From: Trematomus loennbergii
Lineage: Eukaryota > Chordata > Actinopteri > Perciformes > Nototheniidae
Direction: 5' to 3'
DNA: 64,000 nt
NCBI GenBank assembly: GCA_012861695.1
Contig: JAAOOA010000098.1
Location: forward strand, 525,001 to 589,000
Part shown: positions 33,735 to 43,970 of the stretch, piece by piece
Layout of the letters: each line of letters opens with the position of its first letter
Position numbering within the stretch: position 1 is the first letter of the stretch
Position numbers and translations under genes: made by a program
Notes under the pieces: model-generated
Told to the model about the DNA's origin: nothing
The model's input: the letters and a program-made list of their open reading frames with translations, nothing else
Database searches by the model: none

Positions 33735-34145
33735 TCAGTAAGGGTCTCTGCTGGTTCAGCAGTATTGTATTACATAGGGAGGTGGAGGTGTTTCTCTCAC
33801 TGGGGATCACAACAGATCTCTCTCTGTTTTTTTTATTCACCAACATATATTATAAGCTGAAAATACAAAGCCACATTTAGTTAGTAACCAACTTTCTACA
33901 GACATGGGATTTGACAGAAGAGTGTAAAAGGTAGTCTGTTTTGTTTCCTGTCAGGTTTTTAGTTTCTAGATTATGACTGTTACTTCCTGTAATGCAGCTG
34001 AGAGCTGTGGCGGTCAGTCGTAGTGTTTGCAGAGAAGATATGATGGGATGTAAAGCATGAGATCAGTCAGGACTCTGAAGTTGACTCAAAGAACAAACTA
34101 TTATTTAACTTATCCAAAACTGTTGGATTGTGTTCATCCCTACAG
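33735..34145 (+). other. NLR unit 2 intron before linker exon a
   Basis: Matches 7,198-7,619 of unit 1 with small indels. No feature of its own. Confidence 0.6.
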
Positions 34146-34187
34146 GATCAATGGTTAGACGATCAGAGCCAAAAACAGAAGTGAGTA
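34146..34187 (+). pseudogene. NLR unit 2, linker exon a with stop codon
   Basis: Begins GATCAATGG as in unit 1, but the GAG codon has become TAG (34,156-34,158). Nothing downstream, including the CARD, could be read through it. Confidence 0.6.
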
Positions 34188-34441
34188 CTGTGAGTACTGA
34201 AACATATCTGAAACACATCTCTCTAAACTATTTGGGTTAATGTATGTACACACTCAACACAATATTACCAAAAATATGAATAACATAGGTGTATAGTTTT
34301 AAACATTTGAATGTGGAAATGTTACATATAATACTTAAGTGAACGAATATCCACCCCTGGAATGTCGAGTTACTTTAATTTTGAGAGATCTGTTTAATGT
34401 GATTGTTGGTCAACAAAAGTATTTTCCTGTTTATCTACCAG

Positions 34442-35575
34442 GTTCAAGGCAGGAAATGTCCCAGAGAAATGTCCCATCAGAGGACAAGTCCCAGCAGAGA
34501 GCAGAGTCCCAGCAGCGAGTAGAGTCCCAGCAGAGAGCACAGTCCCAGCAGAGAGGAATGTCCCAGCAGAGAACAGAGTCCAGCAGAGAGGAATGTCCCA
34601 GCAGAGAGCAGAGTCCCAGAAGAGAGGAAAGTCCCAGCAGAGAGCAGAGTCCAGCAGAGAGTAGAGTCCCAGAGAGCAGAGTCCCAGCAGAGAGTAGAGT
34701 CCGCAGAGAGGAATGTCCCAGCAGAGAGCACAGTCCCAGCAAAGAGCAGAGTTCCAGCAGAGAGCACAGTCCCAGCAAAGAGCAGAGTTCCAGCAGAGAG
34801 CACAGTCCGCTGAGAGCAGAGTCCCAGCAAAGAGCAGAGTTCCAGCAGAGAGAAAAGTCCCAGCAGAGAGCAGAGTCCCAGCAGAGAGCAGAGTCCCCAG
34901 CAGAGAGCAGAGTCCCAGCAGAGAGTAGAGTCCCAGCAGAGAGCACAGTCCCAGCAGAGAGCACAGTCCCAGCAGAGAGTAGAGTCCCAGCAGAGAGCAG
35001 AGTCCCAGCAGAGAACACAGTCCCAGCAGAGAGCAGAGTCCCAGCAGAGAGTAGAGTCCCAGCAGAAGCAGAGTCCCAGCAGAGAACACAGTCCCAGCAG
35101 AGAGCAGAGTCCCAGCAGAGAGCAGAGTCCCGCAGAGAGCAGAGTCCCAGCAGAGAGTAGAGTCCCAGCAGAGAGCACAGTCCCAGCAGAGAGCAGAGTC
35201 CCAGCAGAGAGCAGAGTCCCAGCAGAGAACACAGTCCCAGCAGAGAGCAGAGTCCAGCAGAGAGTAGAGTCCCAGCAGAGAGCAAGTCCAGCAGAGAGAA
35301 AAGTCCCAGCAGACGAGTGGCTGCTTTAAAAGAGTGTCTCTAACTGTCCTGAACAGCCTTCTGGATAAACTCTTAGGCTCTGGAGTGATCAAGATTCTGA
35401 ACAGACGACAGCCAGCATGGGAACCAAATCCCCAAATGATAGCGCACGAGAGGTGGTGGATGCGGTGCGAAAAAAAGGAGCTGCAGCCAGCAGGGTTCTG
35501 ATCAGGCTCTCCGTCAGGAAGACCTGTATCTTTACAACGATCTTGTGGAGTGTGTGCCGCAGCAGCCCCTGCTAG
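34442..35575 (+). pseudogene. NLR unit 2, CARD exon with giant repeat linker
   Basis: Same start as unit 1 (after TATCTACCAG). It contains an 18-bp array from 34,459 to about 35,320, then CARD-derived sequence (TVLNSLLDKLLGSGVIK at 35,343 and on). The CARD has at least three indels against unit 1 and no single frame crosses it. The array is open in every frame on both strands, because no phase of the unit contains a stop. Confidence 0.8.
34459..35320 (+). repeat. 18-bp coding tandem repeat, about 48 copies
   Basis: Imperfect copies of AGTCCCAGCAGAGAGCAG, encoding SQQRAE, VPAESR or PSREQS according to frame. Some copies have lost 1-4 bp, so the frame wanders along the array. Variant copies (AGAGTAG, AGAACAC, GAGGAATG) are interspersed. 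Unit 1 has only 4-5 copies. Confidence 0.97.
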
Positions 35576-35623
35576 TTTAGTATGTTGGTACCTGTAACTA
35601 GAGATGGGTGTCAGGTACTAAAT

Positions 35624-36326
35624 AGAGTGGTGCAGGGATGACGTATTTTTGTAGGCCGACCAGGAAATAAGCTGTGCATGGGTTCCCTCGACAAAAAAGC
35701 AAAGGGATTTCTCCATAGGATTTAGGAAAATAGCTGGAAATAAGGTCTGTGGAAAACGTACCTGTTTGATAAATGCACGTTTTGTTCAGCGGATAATCTC
35801 CATATGTCTACCCTGCTTTTGTAATGTTCTAATCATAAATCTAATCGCCAGAAGCAAAATGCCGAGTACAGCAGGGTTGCACGACTTCAACGTCACGCCA
35901 ACTTAAGATCGATATTTAAAAATACAGATTCTAAATGGTACGAGTTGAAGCGTTTGTTTGAACAGTTTGCAGGAGGCAGGTACTGCTTTCAAGCAGAACA
36001 GGGCAAACAAACGTTGTTTACATGTTCGGCGTAATTACGTCAACGTCCTCGACAACTTCTGTAGTCCTATTCAGCCACTTGGTAACAACCATCGTTTTTC
36101 AGACACGTCAACTCTTCAGAAATCACCAGTGGGGTCACTGCTGATGGATTTAATGTCGTAGAACAAAACGTGATCCGTCTCTTCAATGTGTCTCAACCAC
36201 AGACCTTATTTACAGCTAATTTCCCAAATCCTATGGAGAAATCCCATTGGCTCTGAGACGAGGGAACAGGAAGTGGTAAAATGCTAACTCACTTCCGGGT
36301 TTTAGGACTCGTCACTGCACCACTCT
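35624..36326. mobile_element. TIR element, AGAGTGGTGCA family (unit 2)
   Basis: A 703-bp counterpart of 11,734-12,458 with the same ends and position, inherited with the unit. Confidence 0.6.
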
Positions 36327-36395
36327 GTCCATTTTATTTTCCATTAACCAGTCTTTACACACTGTCAGAGCCCATACCGTGTTCCTGTTCCTGTT

Positions 36396-36625
36396 TACTT
36401 CCTCTTTTTTCTTCTTCTGCTGTTCCCTTTAGTGATTACTTCCCCTCTGTCTTCTTCTGATGTTCCCTTTAGTGATTACTTCCCCTCTGTCTTCTTCTGC
36501 TGTTCCCTTTAGTGAATACTTCCTGTCTGTCTTCTTCTGCTGTTCCCTTTAGTGTTTAATTCCCGTCTGTCTTCTTCTGCTGTTCCCTTACTTCCCGTCT
36601 GTCTTCTTCTGCTGTTCACTAGTGG
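36396..36625 (+). repeat. 40-bp tandem repeat, about 5 copies
   Basis: Repeats of roughly 40 bp built on CTGTCTTCTTCTGCTGTTCC. Unit 1 has one copy at about 12,525-12,560. Confidence 0.9.
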
Positions 36626-36875
36626 GTATGTTCGATAACATATAGTGAGAAGCACAAAGGGAATGCGTATTTTCGGCTGATTTTAGGCAGAAATTGTTCA
36701 AAAACCAAAGTATTTAAAGTAAAGTTTGTTTATCTTTAATACTTTGTTATGCATGCTTTGTGTAACATTGAGCTGTCTGTGGCTCTTTTCTGCTGTAACA
36801 ATGTGCATTTCCCCTCTGTGAGACGAATAAAGGTATTCTGATTCTGTATTAGATAATATAAAATCTTGATCTGAT

Positions 36876-36965
36876 AAAATAATAATAATAATACATTGGA
36901 CTTTTATAGCGCTTTTCCTAATGCTCTGAGACGCTTTACAAAAATACACACAGAAACAATACAAT
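36876..36965 (-). mobile_element. LINE 3' end fragment, minus strand
   Basis: TAA run followed by CATTGGACTTTTATAGCGC and GACGCTTTACA, the inverted 3' end of a LINE family. It is repeated at 41,525-41,590 with flanking sequence. Confidence 0.5.
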
Positions 36966-37035
36966 AGTTTCTGTGTGTGTTTTTTTATGACTTTTATGAC
37001 TATTCATAAAAGACTCAACGAATAGTCAGATTGAA

Positions 37036-37197
37036 GATTGGAAGGTTGCGAGTTCAAATCCCTCCAGGAACACCACCACTAGTGTGCCCTTGAGTAAGGC
37101 ACTTAGCCCTCAGTTACTCCAGGGAGAATGTCCCTGTAATTGGTAATTGTAAGTCGCTTTGGATAAAGGTGTCAGCTAAATGTAATGTAATGTAAGA
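37036..37197 (+). mobile_element. tRNA-derived SINE, 5'-truncated
   Basis: Contains GGTTGCGAGTTCAAATCCC (a Pol III B-box region), the TGCCCTTGAGTAAGGCACTT body and the CGCTTTGGATAAAG tail with ATGTA repeats, as in common fish SINEs. The A box is missing. Unit 1 has other sequence here. Confidence 0.75.
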
Positions 37198-37614
37198 GAA
37201 ACAAGGGGGGACTTTTTTGAGGCTTGATTTGGGTCTTGGCTCTTGGGCCTGGGCTTGGGCTCTTTTAGACGGCTCTAGGGTTTCACTTGTGAACTGTTGC
37301 TTTTGTACTTTGACCTTGTGTCCTTGTAAAACCATTTTGTATCTTTCTTTTGTTATTTTTTGGATTATTGTAAATCCTCCATCTTTGTTAAAAACGTAAT
37401 AAAACCGGTTTGTACTTTGTACATTTCGACCCAATTCCTGGTCTCTCTGGTGGTCTCTGAAGGTATCTGCTTAGAGTGAGGTAAGAACACCCTTCCTTGG
37501 AAAAGGCTGACATTAGTTGATAATTTGGATTTGAAATTGTTTAAGGGGAATAGAAACCCTGCTAAGGTTAAACTATAGTTTCACATTGGTTACTGTGGTT
37601 GATGTGGTTTTGAT
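37198..37614 (+). mobile_element. LTR-like sequence, left half (unit 2)
   Basis: Corresponds to 13,058-13,475 of unit 1, including the AATAAA signal, but without the TATA box part. It is split from its right half by the L2. Confidence 0.3.
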
Positions 37615-37622
37615 TAATGTTG

Positions 37623-40600
37623 GGTCCAGGCTCAAGGGCATATGGCACTCTCAACTCTTTCCAGCACATGCCGGGGCCCTGCCTGCCAGTAGCTTTGCCG
37701 ATATCTGTGTTGATAGGTAATAGATTAAGAGCGGTAAATCAGCTTAGAAACAGGAAGTGCTCAAACGTTTGTGTGAGGTTATCAAATTTAGCAGTGATTC
37801 CATGTCAGCCACAGCTTGTCACAACATTTTTACTGATAGTGTATTTAACAAACTTAAACTAGCTTTATTAAATGTCAGGTCTTTGGCAGGAAAAACATTT
37901 TTAATCAATGATTTTATCACTGAGCACAATCTCGATTTTATGTTTTTAACGGAAACTTGGATTGAACAAAATAACAGTGCAGCTGTTCTTATCGAATCAA
38001 CCCTCCCAACTTTAGTTTTATGAGTCAGGAAAGAATGCATAAGAAAGGGGGTGGAGTTGCTATTTTGTTCAATGATTCCATTCAATGCAGGAAGACATCT
38101 TATGGGGACTTTGCTTCTTTTGAATATGTGGCCCTTCAGCTGAAATGCTCCTCTCGAGCTCTGTTCCTAAATATCTATAGACCACCCAAATACTGTGCAA
38201 GCTTTTTTGATGATTTTACTGAACTGCTGTCTATAGTGTGTATTGACTTTGACCGTTTAGTCATTGTTGGTGATTTTAACATCCATGTTGACAACCCCCA
38301 GGACAGAGGGGCTAAAGAACTGTTTTGTGTTCTTGATAACTATGGACTGACTCAGCATGTGGCGGAGCCCACGCACAATAAGGGGCACACTCTGGACTTA
38401 ATTATCTCAAAGGGTCTGAATATCTCAAAGGTTGTGGTGACTGATGTTGCACTCTCTGATCATTCCTGTGTTTTCTTTGAGAGCTCTATTTCTGTTCACA
38501 AAAATGTTCAGAAAGAGGTAACCACAAAGCGATATTTAACAGAAAATACTAGGGAAATGTTTACTCATAATTTTTCATCCACACTTGCCCCTGCTAACAT
38601 CTCAGTAAATGAGCTAGTAGATCATTTTAATTCAAAAATTAAAAATGTTATAGATACCATTGCTCCAACTAAGGTAAAGGAAGTGATTAGCAAGAAAATA
38701 TCTCCATGGAGAAAGGCCATGACCGTGAGAACAGAAAAAAGAGAGTGTCGAAAAGCTGAACGTAGGTGGCGAAAAACAAATCTCCAGGTTCACTTTGAAA
38801 TCTATAAAGAGAGACTTGGCCTTTATAATTTGGAATTGAAAAACGCACGACAGTCTTTCTTCTCTGACATCATTACCAAAAACAAAAACAACGCACGTGC
38901 CTTGTTTGCTACCGTCGACAGACTAACTAACCCCCCAGTGTCAGTAGCCTCTGAATTTCTATCCACCAGGGCGTGCAATGATTTTGCCTCCTTCTTCACT
39001 GACAAAATTCAGAAAATTAGACAAGCAGTCAGTGCCTCTACATCAGGTACAGCAAATGTTTTGTCCCTATGTCCACCTAATATCAATTCAAACACCATGA
39101 CACAATTCCATCAGATTAATGGTAAAAACTTAGAGGACATTATTCAACTTCTGAAATCCTCCTCCTGCTGCCTTGATATTATTCCAACAGGATTTTTCAA
39201 AGATGTTTTTCCTTGCATGGCCTCAGATCTACTTCATATAGTAAACACATCTCTTCACTCAGGTATTTTTCCAGAGGCCCTGAAAACTGCAGTCATTAAA
39301 CCGCTCTTAAAAAAGAATAATCTAGATGCCTCAGTAATGAACAATTACAGGCCAATATCAAACCTGCCATTTCTAGGTAAAATCATTGAAAAAGTTGTAT
39401 TTCAACAGTTGAGTAACTTCTTGCATTTAAATAACTGTTTGGATGTGTTCCAGTCAGGATTTCGTCCAAACCACAGCACTGAGACTGCTCTTGTAAAGGT
39501 CTTCAATGACATCCACTTAAACACAGACAGTGGCAGAACTTCAGTGTTAGTATTATTAGATCTCAGTGCTGCGTTTGACACTGTTGACCACAACATATTA
39601 CTAGACCGACTAGAAAACTGGGTGGGACTTTCGGCAACAGTTCTAAATTGGTTTGAGTCCTACTTAAAGGACAGAAAAAACTTTGTTTCTATAGGTAAAT
39701 ACACATCTGAGTTGACAAATATGACATGTGGGGTACCTCAAGGCTCCATCTTGGGGCCTCTTCTCTTTAACATCTACATGCTACCACTGGCTCAGATAAT
39801 GAAAAACAACAAAATAAGTTACCATAGCTATGCGGATGACACACAAATTTACGTAACAATTTCACCAGGAGATTATGCTCCAATTCAAACACTGAGTAAG
39901 TGCATTGAACAAATCAATGACTGGATGTGTCAGAACTTTCTCCAATTAAACAAAGATAAAACTGAGGTAATGGTTTTTGGAGCCAAGGCAGAACGTATAA
40001 AAGTTAGCGCTGAGCTTCAGTCTGCAATGTTCAAAACAACAGATAAAGCCAGAAATCTAGGTGTAGTCATGGACTCTGACCTGAGTTTCAACAGTCACAT
40101 TAAAACAGTTACTAAATCAGCCTACTATCACCTAAAGAACATATCTAGGATTAAAGGACTAATGTCACAGCAGGATTTGGAAAAACTTGTCCATGCTTTT
40201 ATCTTCAGTAGACTCGACTACTGCAATGGTGTCTTTACAGGCCTCACTAAAAAATCTATTAGAAAGCTGCAGCTAATTCAGAACGCCGCTGCTCGAGTCC
40301 TCACTAACACTAAGAAAGTGGATCACATCACTCCTGTTCTGAAGTCCTTACACTGGCTTCCTGTGTGTCAAAGAATAGATTTCAAAATATTGTTGCTGGT
40401 TTATAAAGCTTTGAATGGTTTAGGCCCAAAATACATGTCTGACCTACTGCTAAATTATGAACCATCCAGAACTCTCAGGTCTTCAGGGACTGGTCAGCTT
40501 TCTGTCCCCAGAGTCAGAACTAAACATGGAAAGCAGCATTCAGTTATTATGCTCCAAATATCTGGAACAAACTCCCAGAAACCTGCAGGTCCGCTGCAAC

Positions 40601-40859
40601 TCTTACTACTTTTAAATCCAGGCTGAAGACTTTTCTTTTTGCCGCTGCTTTTAATTGAACTATTCACATCTTAAACTGCACTGTAACTTTTAACTTTTAT
40701 CCATGTATTTTTTCTTTTAATGTTTATTTTATTATCTTTTCTTTTTAATGACTGATTTTAAATGCCATTTTTAAAATGTCTTCCATTTTTGTAAAGCACT
40801 TTGAATTACCTTGTGTTGAAAGGTGCTATATAAATAAACTTGCCTTGCCTTGCCTTGCC
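37623..40859 (+). mobile_element. Near full-length L2 LINE, unit 2 only
   Basis: A 3.2-kb element with the L2-type tail TAAATAAACTTGCC and TTGCC repeats. It is flanked by TAATGTTG (37,615-37,622 and 40,860-40,867), and unit 1 has one copy of this site near 13,480. It encodes an APE-type endonuclease (LTETW, GDFNIH, SDHSC) and a reverse transcriptase (AAFDTVDH, VPQGSILGPLLF, YADDTQIY). The start of the 5' region appears truncated. The ORF is interrupted by one frameshift at about 38,010 in the endonuclease and another near 40,530. Transcription direction is the same as the NLR. Confidence 0.93.
38020..40626 (+). CDS. L2 ORF2-type protein (endonuclease end plus reverse transcriptase)
   Basis: An 868-codon open frame. 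The first 130 codons hold the endonuclease C-terminal half with GDFNIH and SDHSC. The RT lies in the middle, with motif A AAFDTVDH, motif B GVPQGSILGPL and the catalytic YADD. The endonuclease N-terminus (LNVRSLAGK, LTETW) lies just upstream in another frame (37,757-38,023), overlapping by ATGA. This is a one-base loss rather than a real second gene. The last 35 codons are out of frame relative to other L2 copies in the window. The product would nick target DNA and copy its RNA in place. Confidence 0.9.
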   Translation: MSQERMHKKGGGVAILFNDSIQCRKTSYGDFASFEYVALQLKCSSRALFLNIYRPPKYCASFFDDFTELLSIVCIDFDRLVIVGDFNIHVDNPQDRGAKELFCVLDNYGLTQHVAEPTHNKGHTLDLIISKGLNISKVVVTDVALSDHSCVFFESSISVHKNVQKEVTTKRYLTENTREMFTHNFSSTLAPANISVNELVDHFNSKIKNVIDTIAPTKVKEVISKKISPWRKAMTVRTEKRECRKAERRWRKTNLQVHFEIYKERLGLYNLELKNARQSFFSDIITKNKNNARALFATVDRLTNPPVSVASEFLSTRACNDFASFFTDKIQKIRQAVSASTSGTANVLSLCPPNINSNTMTQFHQINGKNLEDIIQLLKSSSCCLDIIPTGFFKDVFPCMASDLLHIVNTSLHSGIFPEALKTAVIKPLLKKNNLDASVMNNYRPISNLPFLGKIIEKVVFQQLSNFLHLNNCLDVFQSGFRPNHSTETALVKVFNDIHLNTDSGRTSVLVLLDLSAAFDTVDHNILLDRLENWVGLSATVLNWFESYLKDRKNFVSIGKYTSELTNMTCGVPQGSILGPLLFNIYMLPLAQIMKNNKISYHSYADDTQIYVTISPGDYAPIQTLSKCIEQINDWMCQNFLQLNKDKTEVMVFGAKAERIKVSAELQSAMFKTTDKARNLGVVMDSDLSFNSHIKTVTKSAYYHLKNISRIKGLMSQQDLEKLVHAFIFSRLDYCNGVFTGLTKKSIRKLQLIQNAAARVLTNTKKVDHITPVLKSLHWLPVCQRIDFKILLLVYKALNGLGPKYMSDLLLNYEPSRTLRSSGTGQLSVPRVRTKHGKQHSVIMLQISGTNSQKPAGPLQLLLLLNPG

Positions 40860-40867
40860 TAATGTTG

Positions 40868-41374
40868 AAATATGACATGAGCTCTGCTGATGTGGTAATA
40901 TCACTGCTGTGATATCAGTGTTTGACTCTGGCTATGTTTGATATTACTTTTGCATTGTTTTAATTGGTATAACTGGGGATCAAAAGTGGGGGTTAGGGAT
41001 TGAGGGTCCTGAAGCTGCCCTAATTACCAGGCAGTCTCCCAACGACACAGGGTTCCTCCTCCAGGGGCAGTTTAGCTCTGGGGTTCTACCAGCCCAGCAA
41101 CACCTACTACACTACACACTCCGTTTTGCTCTCCTGGTGGTCGGGCATCCGACGCTTTAGTGCCTGAAATAAGTGATAGAACGGGCAGCTGGTGTTAGAG
41201 GCCACGCTGTAAGTGCCCCCCTGAGCAGATTACGGTGATCTTGCGTGTAGATTCTGGGGGTTTAGTCCTAGAGTTAGGGCGGCCGTTTTCCGGAGCCTTA
41301 TCAGCACCGGAGCTCGGTATCGGAGACGACCTAGATATTAACGTTGGTTGTATCGAAGTTAGATTCCTTTTCAA
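40868..41374 (+). mobile_element. LTR-like sequence, right half (unit 2)
   Basis: Continues the unit 1 sequence 13,482-13,976 after the L2 insertion. No gene. Confidence 0.3.
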
Positions 41375-41700
41375 AAGTAAAGTTTGTTTTATCTTTAATA
41401 TTTTTTATTGAGCTGTCTTTGGCTCTTTTCTGCTGTAACTATGTAAATGTCCCCTCTGTGGGACTAATAAAGGTATTCTGATTCTGATTCTGTATTAGAC
41501 AATATAAAATCTTGATCTGATAAAATAATAATAATAATACATTGGACTTTTATAGCGCTTTTCCTAATGCTCTGAGACGCTTTACAAAATATCAGAACAG
41601 AAACAATACAATAGTTTCTGTGTGTCTTTTATGACTTTTATGACTATTCATAAAAGACTCAACGAATAGTCAGATGATCTCAATTTAACAAGATTAATAA
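41375..41700. repeat. Local duplicate of LINE tails from 36,715-37,035
   Basis: Repeats, in the same order, the AAAGTAAAGTTTGTTTTATC tail, the TAA run and the CATTGGACTTTTATAGCGC segment, ending ACGAATAGTCAGA. Absent at this point in unit 1, so it is a dispersed duplication within unit 2. Confidence 0.65.
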
Positions 41701-41714
41701 AGAATTTTAGAACT

Positions 41715-42200
41715 CTCCTGCTGATGTTCAGGTGTATATCAGTATGTAGTGCTCTACTTTAAAGAGTCCTCTCCTGCTGATGTTCAGGTGTATATCAGTA
41801 TGTAGTGTCTCTATTAAAGAGTCCTCTCTGCTGATGTTCAGGTGTATATCAGTATGTAGTGTCTCTACTTTAAAGAGTCCTCTCCTGCTGATGTTCAGGT
41901 GTATATCAGTATGTAGTGTCTCTACTTTAAAGAGTCCTCTCCTGCTGATGTTCAGGTGTATATCAGCATGTAGTGTCTCTACTTTAAAGAGTCCTCTCCT
42001 GCTGATGTTCAGGTGTATATCAGCATGTAGTGTCTCTCCTGGGACATGTCTCCATGCTTTAATGTTCAAAAAGCTCTCTATTGTTCTCATACTGCCTGTG
42101 CTGCAGCACCTCTTTTCACCCTCTGTCTGAAACCAGAGCCCAGTCTGCTCTCATTGGTTAGCTGGCCGGCTCTGTTGTGATTGGTCAAACGCTTAGAGAT
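41715..42200. repeat. 57-bp array (6 copies) plus right foldback arm (unit 2)
   Basis: Six copies of the unit starting AGGTGTATATCAG at about 41,731, 41,786, 41,841, 41,898, 41,955 and 42,011, against three in unit 1. The left arm of the foldback is missing here and the right arm is intact. Confidence 0.85.
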
Positions 42201-42583
42201 GTCCCGCCTCTTAGCCTATCACGTACAATGTGTTGGAGCGCTAGCCAATTCAAGCGCGAGTACGTAGTGATGTCCTATGTACAGAAAAAAACAAAGGAGT
42301 CCAGTGGAGGCGTTTCGGGCAAAGGGGCGGGAGTGTGTGGGAGAGAAACTCCCTCTGGAGGGAACACAGGGATTTCATGCACACAAACCTATATAACACA
42401 CTACAGGAAAGGAAACCCCCCCAAAAAAGCCTCATAAAGATTTCAGAATGATTTGAGAAACTAAAGTCACACTAACCAAGCCTTAGACTAAAAAATATTT
42501 GGCTGACAAAAAATGATACAGGGATAATAATACAGTAAATGTATGATAAAAATATAGGTCTTACTGTCAGGAGGCTGGGATAA
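42201..42583. other. Spacer between foldback arm and GT run (unit 2)
   Basis: No gene seen. Matches 14,575-14,967 of unit 1 with small indels. Confidence 0.5.
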
Positions 42584-42595
42584 GTGTGTGTGTGT

Positions 42596-42687
<92 letters not shown>

Positions 42688-42710
42688 AGGGGAGGGGAGG
42701 GGACAAGAGC
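42584..42710. repeat. (GT)n microsatellite and GGGGA tract (unit 2)
   Basis: About 50 GT units with one break, then a shorter purine tract than in unit 1. Confidence 0.95.
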
Positions 42711-43376
42711 TGGACAAGCTGTTCATGCTGTGTGTGTTTCTGTCCTTCTGCATTTGATGATAGGATTGAAAGGACCCACACCCGGTGAAATTGGACAGAT
42801 GTTTTAAGAACCGGCTATCTTTCTTAAACATGACGTGAGATTGGATTAACGCATCGGGACAATATCGGCTGTTTCATCTTCTGTTGATCAAACATGGCAT
42901 GGCGTTGTCACTGATAGGAGGTCTTAACGTTTGTTTTTTAGCATCTGTGCAAATCTCAGTTCTTTTCTAATTGTGCAAGTAAAACATTTGCAAACAATAT
43001 CAGCTTTATGGATTTTAAATTGTAATAGTTTTTTCCAAGATTATTAATAGACAGAGATGGGGAGTAACAACGTTTATGTTAATACACTTGAAATGTTTGA
43101 ACTACATTTGACCATCCCTGCACACCTTTTCTTTGGATAAAGGTTAAATATGATTTGTTAGAGAGATATCTTTGTGTGAAAGACTCACTTGAGATGCATT
43201 TTTTTGCCATGTGACTCCTCATCATATTCAGGTATAATTTTGTGTCACATAGACATCAACAATGTAATGCTGTAAACGTGATTTCTCCCTATTGAAATTG
43301 TTCTGTTAAAATACTTCTTTACGGGGAAATTGTTGTTAGATTGCAAAGATTTGCTTTTTAAAGTAACTCCCTGAAA
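42711..43376 (+). other. Region upstream of gpr119-like fragment (unit 2)
   Basis: Corresponds to 15,134-15,800. No ORF or repeat recognised. Confidence 0.4.
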
Positions 43377-43679
43377 ATGTCATATTTAAGTGGACATGCG
43401 AGCACTGAGGCGGCCGTTAGCATTTCTCCTGACAGCATGAACTCCCATGAACCACCGACCGAAAGCATTGTGCGGCCTCGGGTGATGGGTTTCATCCTCA
43501 GCATCGCTTCTGGCCTCATTATCTCCACCAACCTGCTGGTGGCCGCCGCTCTCCTGAAGCTGCTCCTGAAGAAGAGGAGCCAGAGCTGGGTCTTCGTCCT
43601 CAATTTAGCACTAGCCGACACCCTGGTGGGAGTGGCCATCACCGGCCTCGCCACCGAGGACTTCAACGGCAACTTCTGA
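43377..43679 (+). pseudogene. gpr119: gpr119-like GPCR, N-terminal fragment (unit 2)
   Basis: A 100-codon ORF with the same leader, TM1 and TM2 as unit 1, with few substitutions (for example EASV to EAAV). An 8-bp deletion after FNGN produces an immediate stop. The third and later transmembrane segments are absent, so it cannot be a working receptor. Confidence 0.65.
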
Positions 43680-43821
43680 TCCTCCAGCAAACTCAGAGCC
43701 TCCAGCCAGAGGTGGGAAGTAGTGGAGTACAAATACTTTGTTGCTGTACTTAATTACATGTTTCTGGTATCAGTACTTTACTCCACCACGTATATTTCTG
43801 ACAACTTTTTACTTTTACTTC

Positions 43822-43970
43822 TTACATTTCTTACACAAATACCTGTACTTTCTACTTCTTACATGTTGAACACAAATACCTGTACTTTCTACTTCTTACA
43901 TTTTGAACCCAAATACCTGTACTTTCTACTTCTTCCATGTTGAACACAAATACCTGTACTTTCTACTTAA
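43822..43970 (+). repeat. 37-bp minisatellite, left part (unit 2)
   Basis: About four copies, as in unit 1, before the LINE. Confidence 0.9.

Larger units (their letters stand above)
24975..35575 (+). pseudogene. NLRP1-like NLR, unit 2
   Basis: Second copy of the gene, with the same exon order except that the second linker exon and all FIIND relics are absent. Exon 1 has lost one base. The RING is frameshifted before its last zinc ligands, and the Walker B is destroyed by a 5-bp deletion. LRR1 and LRR3 have indels, linker exon a has a stop, and the CARD is broken. Intron 1 carries the same hAT element as unit 1. Clearly a pseudogene as written. Confidence 0.85.

Noticed and set aside
34394..35392. 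Long minus-strand ORFs (up to 332 codons) across the 18-bp array
   Set aside because: They arise because the repeat has no stop in any frame. The leucine/cysteine-rich text is a shadow of the plus-strand linker.
37617..37862. Separate small ORF before the L2 main frame
   Set aside because: It overlaps the endonuclease reading in another frame and has no domain. The L2 frame break explains it.
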